DNA of 64,000 nucleotides from an uncultured Lutibacter sp. GTDB taxonomy: Bacteria > Bacteroidota > Bacteroidia > Flavobacteriales > Flavobacteriaceae. This document shows, in pieces, positions 58,562 through 64,000 of the stretch. Every line of letters begins with the position of its first letter. Position 1 is the first letter of the stretch. The position numbers were made by a program, and so were the translations under genes. The notes under the pieces are model-generated. The model saw only the letters and a list, made by a program, of their open reading frames with translations. It searched no databases and was not told the origin of the DNA. The stretch covers positions 248,001 through 312,000 of the forward strand of contig NZ_CANLZZ010000006.1 in the NCBI RefSeq assembly GCF_947495725.1, read 5' to 3'.

Positions 58562-59515
58562 ATGAAAAACAATATTAAAAATATAGTACTTATAATTAGT
58601 TTAGCTGTTTGTATTAATGGGGTTGCACAACAATCTCCATTATACACACAGTATTACAATAATTTTAGTTTAATTAATCCGGCATATTCTGGTAGTCATG
58701 GGCTTTTTACAGCTACTGCTAATATAAGAAGTCAATGGGCTGGAGAAGCTGGTGGTCCAGAAACAAAAACATTGTCTGTACACGGGCCAACAGGAAAAAA
58801 TGTAGGATTAGGATTGTCAATAGTAAGTGATAATGTTTATGTTTTAAGTGAAACACATGTTTATGCAGATTTTTCATATTCAATTGCTGCAACAGAAAAC
58901 TCAACACTTGCGCTTGGATTAAAAGCAGGAGGAAGTTTTTTGGATGTTGATTTATTAAAATTAGGAATAGAGAATGATGCTCTTTTTAGTGAGAATGTCA
59001 ATCAATTTAATCCAAATGTGGGGGTTGGACTTTTTTATTATACAGATAGGTTATATGTAAGTTTATCTACAATTAATATTTTAGAAACTAAACATTATAA
59101 TAAAAGTAAAAATGTTGTTTCGAGTGCCTCAGATGCAATTATTATTTATTTTTCAACAGGTTATGAGTTTGATTTAAGTGATACATTTAAATTAAAACCA
59201 TCTGTTATGTTAAGAGGAGTAGATGGAAGTCCGTTATCAACTGATATTTCGGCAAGTGTATTATGGCAAGATAAACTTGAGTTTGGAATCTCTCATAGAA
59301 TTGATGAATCTATATCTGGATTATTTCAAATACGCTTAACAGATAACTTAAAAATTGGTTATACTTATGATGCTATTACTAATGATTTGTCGAATTATAA
59401 CAATGGGTCTCACGAGTTTTCACTTATTTTAGATTTTGGAAAGAGAAACTCTAAAAGAAAGGCACCGTTTCATTGGATGAAAGAAAATATTTCAAATGAT
59501 ATAATAATTGAATAA
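58562..59515 (+). CDS. PorP/SprF-family T9SS outer-membrane protein 2
   Basis: This 317-residue paralogue of the gene at 46256 carries the same QSPLYTQYYNNFSLINPAYSGSHG, IRSQWAG and GKNVGLGLSIVSDNVYVLSE stretches, a signal peptide (NIVLIISLAVCINGVAQ) and a beta-barrel. The ATG at 58562, 10 bases behind adhesin 2, is preferred. A longer open frame beginning at 58505 would overlap the adhesin end and has no signal. The C-terminus is longer than in copy 1 (WMKENISNDIIIE). Confidence 0.94.
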   Translation: MKNNIKNIVLIISLAVCINGVAQQSPLYTQYYNNFSLINPAYSGSHGLFTATANIRSQWAGEAGGPETKTLSVHGPTGKNVGLGLSIVSDNVYVLSETHVYADFSYSIAATENSTLALGLKAGGSFLDVDLLKLGIENDALFSENVNQFNPNVGVGLFYYTDRLYVSLSTINILETKHYNKSKNVVSSASDAIIIYFSTGYEFDLSDTFKLKPSVMLRGVDGSPLSTDISASVLWQDKLEFGISHRIDESISGLFQIRLTDNLKIGYTYDAITNDLSNYNNGSHEFSLILDFGKRNSKRKAPFHWMKENISNDIIIE

Positions 59516-59543
59516 TATTTAAGAACCAAAAGTATTGTTAAAA

Positions 59544-59577
59544 TAAAAAAGCCGCACACTGTGCGGCTTTTTTATTT
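59544..59577. terminator. Bidirectional terminator between PorP/SprF 2 and the MscS gene
   Basis: GCCGCAC and GTGCGGC pair around ACT, with A and T runs on both sides; it serves the converging genes. Confidence 0.9.
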
Positions 59578-61170
59578 TTATTTCAAATTATCTACAATTT
59601 CATTTATTCTGTTTTCTTCAATATTATAATTAGATGAAAACCCTTTCTTCTCAGGGAATTGTTCAATCATTAAAGTAGTTGAAGGGAATGCAAAATCAAC
59701 ACCTAAGTCCGCTGCTAATTTCAAAATTTTCATATGTAAACTATGTTTAGAAGCTTGTTCTTTATTCCAATCTAATTCAACAAAATAAACATTCAATAAA
59801 ACTAATAACGCTGAGTCTCCAAAGCCTGTAAACTCTACGTTAAATGCATCATCTCTAGTTGCTGGATGTAATTCTACAATTTTTCTAACACCAGTAACAA
59901 AAGCTTCAATTAATTGAGGAGGTGTATCATAACGGATTCCTAAATTTGTAGTATAGCGTCTAAAAGACCTTAAACCTTTGTTGTTTACAACCATTTCTGA
60001 CAATGTGCTATTTGGTATTTGATAAACTGAGGTATCTGCGGCTCGAACAGTTGTAGATCTAAATCCTACTGTTTCAACCGTTCCAACAACTTCACCGGCC
60101 TCTATCCAATCGCCAATATGAAATGGTTTATCTAAAAATATCATTACCGTTCCTATAAGGTTTTTAACCGTATCTTGTGATGCTAAGGCAACTGCCAAAC
60201 CACCAATAGATGCACCAGCAATTACCGTAACTGGTTTAATTCCAAACAATGTCAATAATTTTAATAATCCCCCAAATATTACTATTCCGGTTAAAAAGTT
60301 GTTTAAAATTGGAACTAGCTGGTCGTCTAATTTATTATGAGTTGACTCTGCAAATTCCTCATAAATACTCATAATTACCTTTACTAATTTTAAGAATACA
60401 TAAATCCAAAAAACAGTAACCATTATATTTAATGACAAAAATAAAATAGTGTTTAAATCTAAAGGCAATAACAGTGATGGTAAAAATGATTTTATAAACC
60501 AAATAACAACTAATAAAACAATTGGTCTGGTTAATTTTTTTAATGCAGTATTTATTTTATCATTCGTTTTATGAATAATCCAAAATTGAATCTTACGCAA
60601 AACATAATACACAATTTTTTTAAAAATAAAGAATATTAAAACACTTAATATCAATAAAATAATTGCACCTAAATATTTCCAAAATTCAATATTAAAAAAT
60701 TTATGATGCCCAAATTGAGGAATTATTTGTTTAATTTTTTGAATGTACCAAGGAAAAATATCATTATAAATATCATTGACTTTTGAGGTTGTTTCAGACG
60801 AATAATACCAATTTCCACCTACTCGTTCTACATATATGTCTGGCATTTGATAAGGAAATAAAACATATCTATGTCCAATTTTATAATCTGTGGTATCTGA
60901 ATAAGTTTTATCTGTAGGAACTTTAGAAAAATCTACTTTTAATCCTTTACCATCTAAAATTTTCTTTAATTTAATCGCAATTTCTTCAGCTTCCTTTCCT
61001 TCAAAACCATAAATAGTTTGAGCGGCTTTTTCAGGTTGGTATGTATTTGGTTGCAAAAAATATAGGTGTGTATATATTGCAGAATTAGGATTACTTAAAT
61101 TTACTTTCACTTCTTTTTGAGCCAAAATAGGAGTAGAAAGCAATAAAAAAAATACAATTATTTTCTTCAT
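59578..61170 (-). CDS. MscS-family mechanosensitive channel with N-terminal periplasmic domain
   Basis: The 530-residue protein begins MKKIIVFFLLLSTPILAQ, a signal peptide, then a soluble region to about residue 165, then about five membrane segments. The pore helix region GASIGGLAVALASQDTVKNLIG (about residue 335) is the MscS TM3 signature, followed by the cytosolic beta domain (GDWIEAGEVVGTVETVGFRSTTVR). It would release osmolytes under hypo-osmotic shock. The frame is open further, to 61461, but that extension only overlaps the YgiQ gene and lacks a signal. The ATG at 61170 is therefore preferred. Confidence 0.9.
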   Translation of the reverse strand: MKKIIVFFLLLSTPILAQKEVKVNLSNPNSAIYTHLYFLQPNTYQPEKAAQTIYGFEGKEAEEIAIKLKKILDGKGLKVDFSKVPTDKTYSDTTDYKIGHRYVLFPYQMPDIYVERVGGNWYYSSETTSKVNDIYNDIFPWYIQKIKQIIPQFGHHKFFNIEFWKYLGAIILLILSVLIFFIFKKIVYYVLRKIQFWIIHKTNDKINTALKKLTRPIVLLVVIWFIKSFLPSLLLPLDLNTILFLSLNIMVTVFWIYVFLKLVKVIMSIYEEFAESTHNKLDDQLVPILNNFLTGIVIFGGLLKLLTLFGIKPVTVIAGASIGGLAVALASQDTVKNLIGTVMIFLDKPFHIGDWIEAGEVVGTVETVGFRSTTVRAADTSVYQIPNSTLSEMVVNNKGLRSFRRYTTNLGIRYDTPPQLIEAFVTGVRKIVELHPATRDDAFNVEFTGFGDSALLVLLNVYFVELDWNKEQASKHSLHMKILKLAADLGVDFAFPSTTLMIEQFPEKKGFSSNYNIEENRINEIVDNLK

Positions 61171-61191
61171 TTCAATTTGTTTTTTAAAATT

Positions 61192-61199
61192 CAAAGTTA
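61192..61199 (-). promoter_or_regulatory. Candidate -7 box for the MscS gene
   Basis: TAACTTTG on the reverse strand matches TAnnTTTG and ends 21 bases before the chosen start. A TTTG lies 24 bases upstream, slightly too far. Confidence 0.4.
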
Positions 61200-61240
61200 T
61201 AATATTATTTTTTTGAAGTTGTTCAAACCAATAAGAAATA

Positions 61241-63178
61241 TTACCTTTTTTTTCGTTTGTTATATTTCTTTTTCTTTCTCGAATCAAAAGTAATAGCATC
61301 GTTAAAGGTGTCCTTTGTTTTTTCACCCTTATTTTTTTTCCAAGAATTAGTTGTTGGTAATAATTTTTGAAGCAAATCTTGCCTACCAACTTTAGTAAGT
61401 GTATTTCTAATCCAAGCCTGATTTTCTTTTTTATACCAAAAGAAAAAACGATGTTGTTCATCTTTTTCTTTTTTAGACTTTGGAGTTCTTGTAGGTTTTA
61501 AAGAGTATGGGTGATAGCCACTGTAATAAATTACCGTAGCGACCGTCATTGGAGTTGGGGTAAATCCTTGTACTTGTTCTAATTGAAACCCAAGATCTTT
61601 GGTTTCAGAGGCAAGATTTGCCATGTCTTCCAATTCACATGCTGGATGATTAGAAATAAAATAAGGTATTAACTGTAAATTAAGTTTTTTTCTAATATTA
61701 ATTTTATCAAACCGTTCTTTAAACTTATGAAAGTACGCAAATGATGGTTTACGCATTAACTTTAAAACAGGATCTGATGTGTGCTCAGGTGCTACTTTTA
61801 ATCTTCCAGAAATATGGTTTGTCATTACTTCTTCTGTATAGGCATCTAATTCTTTAGGATCTGCTAATTTATTAAACTCTGGAACTAACATATCATGTCT
61901 AATTCCGCTTCCAATAAACGATTTTTTAATTTTAGGATGTTTATCTACAGCTTTATAGAGCTCTGTTAATGGTTTATGTGAGGTGTCTAAGTTATGGCAA
62001 ATTACGGGTGATATACAAGATGGCGAAATACATTTGTCGCAAATTTCTTGTACTTTACCTTTCATTTTGTACATATTTGCAGATGGCCCACCAATATCCG
62101 ATAAATACCCTTTAAAATCGGGCATATTTGCAACTTGGTCTACTTCTTTTAAAATAGATTCTTGACTTCTACTAGCTATAAATTTTCCTTGATGTGCTGA
62201 GATAGTACAAAAACTACAACCGCCAAAGCAGCCTCTATGTATATTAATAGAGAATTTAATCATTTCAAAAGCAGGAATTGGACCTCTTTTATTATATTTT
62301 GGGTGTGGTAACCTTGTAAAAGGCAAATCAAAAGAAGCATCAATTTCCTTTTCCGTCATTGTTTCATATGGCGGATTTATAACTAAAGTAGAATCTGAAA
62401 CATGTTGCATAATTCTATTAGCAAATAATTTGTTAGATTCCTGCTCAATTACTTTAAAGTTTGCCGCAAACTTTTTTTTGTTAAGTAGGCATACTTCGTG
62501 TGAATTTATAGTTATATCTGTCCAGTTTTTATTTTTTTGAACCTCTTCATTTCTAGGCTGTAAGTAAGCTGTTTGTTTAACGGTTGTTAAACTTGAAAAA
62601 GGAACACCTTTTTGTAATAATGTAACAATTTCACGCAATGGTTGTTCTCCCATTCCATAAACTAATAAATCAGCCTTTGATTCTTCTAAAATAGTTGGTT
62701 TTAGCGTGTCGCTCCAATAATCATAATGCGTAACTCTTCTTAAAGAAGCTTCAATACCACCAATTAAAACTGGTACATCAGGAAATTTTTCTTTTAAAAT
62801 TTTTGTGTAAACAGTAGTAGCATAATCAGGTCTAAATCCTTTATCTCCATTAGGCGTATAGGCATCATTATCTCTTCTTCTTTTACTTGCAGTGTAATTA
62901 CTAACCATAGGATCCATACATCCACCAGTTACAGCAAAAAATAACTTTGGTGTACCCAGTTTTGTAAAGTCTTGTAGGTTATCATGAATACTTGGTTGCG
63001 GAACAATAGCTACTTTTAATCCATAACTTTCTAATATTCTACCAACAACAGCATGTCCAAATGCAGGATGATCCACATAGGCATCTCCACTAAAAAGAAT
63101 TACATCTAATTCATCCCAGCCTCTAAGTTTTACCTCTTTATTAGTAGTAGGTAACCAATCTGAAAGTTTGTTCATCAT
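61241..63178 (-). CDS. YgiQ-family radical SAM protein
   Basis: The 645-residue protein has the YgiQ plan. An N-terminal domain (MNKLSDWLPTT, VILFSGDAYVDHPAFG, with cobalamin-binding-like features) is followed by a radical SAM core with the three cluster cysteines in HRGCFGGCSFCTI (about residue 325). Then come EHTSDPVLKLMRKP and a C-terminal basic tail. The substrate of YgiQ proteins is unknown. A TTG at 63187 would add three residues, but the ATG at 63178 (or the next ATG) is preferred. It is followed by the MscS gene 70 bases on. Confidence 0.93.
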   Translation of the reverse strand: MMNKLSDWLPTTNKEVKLRGWDELDVILFSGDAYVDHPAFGHAVVGRILESYGLKVAIVPQPSIHDNLQDFTKLGTPKLFFAVTGGCMDPMVSNYTASKRRRDNDAYTPNGDKGFRPDYATTVYTKILKEKFPDVPVLIGGIEASLRRVTHYDYWSDTLKPTILEESKADLLVYGMGEQPLREIVTLLQKGVPFSSLTTVKQTAYLQPRNEEVQKNKNWTDITINSHEVCLLNKKKFAANFKVIEQESNKLFANRIMQHVSDSTLVINPPYETMTEKEIDASFDLPFTRLPHPKYNKRGPIPAFEMIKFSINIHRGCFGGCSFCTISAHQGKFIASRSQESILKEVDQVANMPDFKGYLSDIGGPSANMYKMKGKVQEICDKCISPSCISPVICHNLDTSHKPLTELYKAVDKHPKIKKSFIGSGIRHDMLVPEFNKLADPKELDAYTEEVMTNHISGRLKVAPEHTSDPVLKLMRKPSFAYFHKFKERFDKINIRKKLNLQLIPYFISNHPACELEDMANLASETKDLGFQLEQVQGFTPTPMTVATVIYYSGYHPYSLKPTRTPKSKKEKDEQHRFFFWYKKENQAWIRNTLTKVGRQDLLQKLLPTTNSWKKNKGEKTKDTFNDAITFDSRKKKKYNKRKKR

Positions 63179-63324
63179 ATTTTGCAAAAATACACTAAAT
63201 AAAACAATTCTAAATAAGCTTTAGTATAGTTAATGAGTGTTAATGAATGTTAAGACGTTAAACCTTTTAAATTTTATACAGTCTTAGAAGCAAAAACAAA
63301 TATTAATTTAATAAAATAGATAAA

Positions 63325-63837
63325 ATGAAAAAAATAATAGGAATTTTAGTTTTAACGGTAGTATTTACATTTTCTAATACTATAAACGCGCAACAAAAAC
63401 AAAGAATGCAAAAGAAAGCAAATTACTCTCCAGAGCAAATGGCTACTTTAATGACAAAAAAATTAACGTTGCACTTAAATTTAGATGCTAAACAACAAAA
63501 AGCAATTCAAAATTTGTTAACTCGCGAAGCCTCTGAAAGAAAAGAAATGATGGAGAAAATGAAAGAAAGACGTGCGAATGGTGAAAGACCAACCGATGCA
63601 GAAAGATTTGAATTTGAAAATAAACGTTTGGATAAACAAATTGCTCATAAAAACGAAATGAGAAAAATTCTTTCAAATGATCAATTTGAAAAATGGGAGA
63701 AAGTACAAGCGGCAAAAATGAGAAATGGGAAAAAGAAAATGGCAAATGCTAAGTCAAATAGAATGAAAAGAGATGGAAATCAAAAAGGTAATTCACGAAG
63801 AGGTGATGGTCAAAAAGAATTTAAAAATAGAATTTAG
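63325..63837 (+). CDS. Small secreted Spy/CpxP-like basic protein
   Basis: The 170-residue protein starts MKKIIGILVLTVVFTFSNTINAQ, a signal peptide. The helical middle has MTKKLTLHLNLDAKQQKAIQ and RMKERRANGERPTDAERF-like segments (EKMKERRANGERPTDAERFE), the two LTxxQ-type motifs of periplasmic Spy/CpxP chaperone-like proteins. A strongly basic, Asn/Lys/Gly-rich tail follows. It is unassigned but resembles the DUF4890-type proteins of Bacteroidota. It has its own terminator. Confidence 0.75.
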   Translation: MKKIIGILVLTVVFTFSNTINAQQKQRMQKKANYSPEQMATLMTKKLTLHLNLDAKQQKAIQNLLTREASERKEMMEKMKERRANGERPTDAERFEFENKRLDKQIAHKNEMRKILSNDQFEKWEKVQAAKMRNGKKKMANAKSNRMKRDGNQKGNSRRGDGQKEFKNRI

Positions 63838-63861
63838 TTTGTTACTAGTTTAGTTTAGATG

Positions 63862-63891
63862 AAAAACACCGCATTATGCGGTGTTTTTTTA
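63862..63891 (+). terminator. Terminator after the Spy-like gene
   Basis: AAAAACACCGCA pairs with TGCGGTGTTTTT around TTA, followed by a T run. It lies 24 bases past the stop. Confidence 0.9.
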
Positions 63892-64000
63892 TATAGAATT
63901 ATCAGAATAATAGGTGTAAAAATGATTTCTTCTAAAAAAAAGCTATTCAATTTTTTTTATTTGGTATAATTAATTAGAATAATGAAGATAATAAGTTTCA
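63892..64000 (+). other. Right edge, possible start of a next gene
   Basis: After the terminator, AT-rich sequence contains an ATG at 63982 that opens a frame MKIISF to the edge. Six codons are too few to support a gene. Confidence 0.2.

Noticed and set aside
61171-61461. N-terminal extension of the MscS gene by about 97 residues
   Set aside because: It overlaps the end of the YgiQ gene, is basic and low in structure, and lacks the signal peptide that starts at 61170.
63185-63192. TATTTTTG -7-like box at the YgiQ start
   Set aside because: It lies only a few bases before the ATG and has no -33 partner, so it would need a leaderless transcript; chance is more likely in this AT-rich DNA.

Overview
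The window comes from an AT-rich member of the Bacteroidota, almost certainly class Flavobacteriia. The grounds are a SusC/SusD pair, type IX secretion (T9SS) type B sorting domains next to PorP/SprF proteins, Bacteroidota promoters of the form TTTG-N18..21-TAnnTTTG, and almost no Shine-Dalgarno sequences. The genus cannot be fixed by eye. No tRNA, rRNA, CRISPR array or insertion sequence was seen.

Layout. Positions 1-3456 (reverse) hold the start of a SusD-like lipoprotein and a complete SusC-like TonB-dependent receptor. Positions 3685-5358 (reverse) hold an Omp85-type outer-membrane protein with a TTG start and no internal methionine. Positions 5436-22675 are one merged str-S10-spc-alpha ribosomal operon, from a clear promoter before rpsL to a terminator after rplQ, with secY, infA, fusA and rpoA inside. 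It has structured-looking gaps before rplC, rpsH and rpsD. Positions 22720-26742 carry carA, eno and gltA as separate units. Positions 26824-29122 carry two arginine-deiminase-superfamily hydrolases (a DDAH-like enzyme and a CtlX-like enzyme) and an Rrf2 regulator with four clustered cysteines, facing an unassigned 601-residue protein. Positions 31156-34466 (reverse) form a DUF4870-PadR-PspC-GIN envelope-stress-type cluster with a palindrome over its promoter. Then come a DUF4442 and AIM24-like pair, an ECF sigma factor with a likely membrane partner, and a DPP III-related metallopeptidase lipoprotein.

Positions 39289-59515 form the accessory core. Two giant T9SS adhesins (2318 and 1996 residues) are each followed after 10 bases by their own PorP/SprF. 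They share a co-linear C-terminal half (nine Cys-paired repeats, thrombospondin-type-3 calcium loops, type B CTD) but have unrelated N-terminal heads. Between them lie two different sulfotransferases, a PRMT-like methyltransferase, a Tat-exported intradiol-dioxygenase-like protein lacking its His iron ligands, and three tandem phage-collar-like proteins. This is the best candidate for an undescribed surface or matrix system. I infer that the PorP/SprF proteins help export the adhesins, and that the sulfotransferase and methyltransferase genes may decorate surface polymers or proteins. Positions 59578-63837 return to ordinary genes: an MscS channel, a YgiQ radical-SAM protein and a small Spy/CpxP-like secreted protein.
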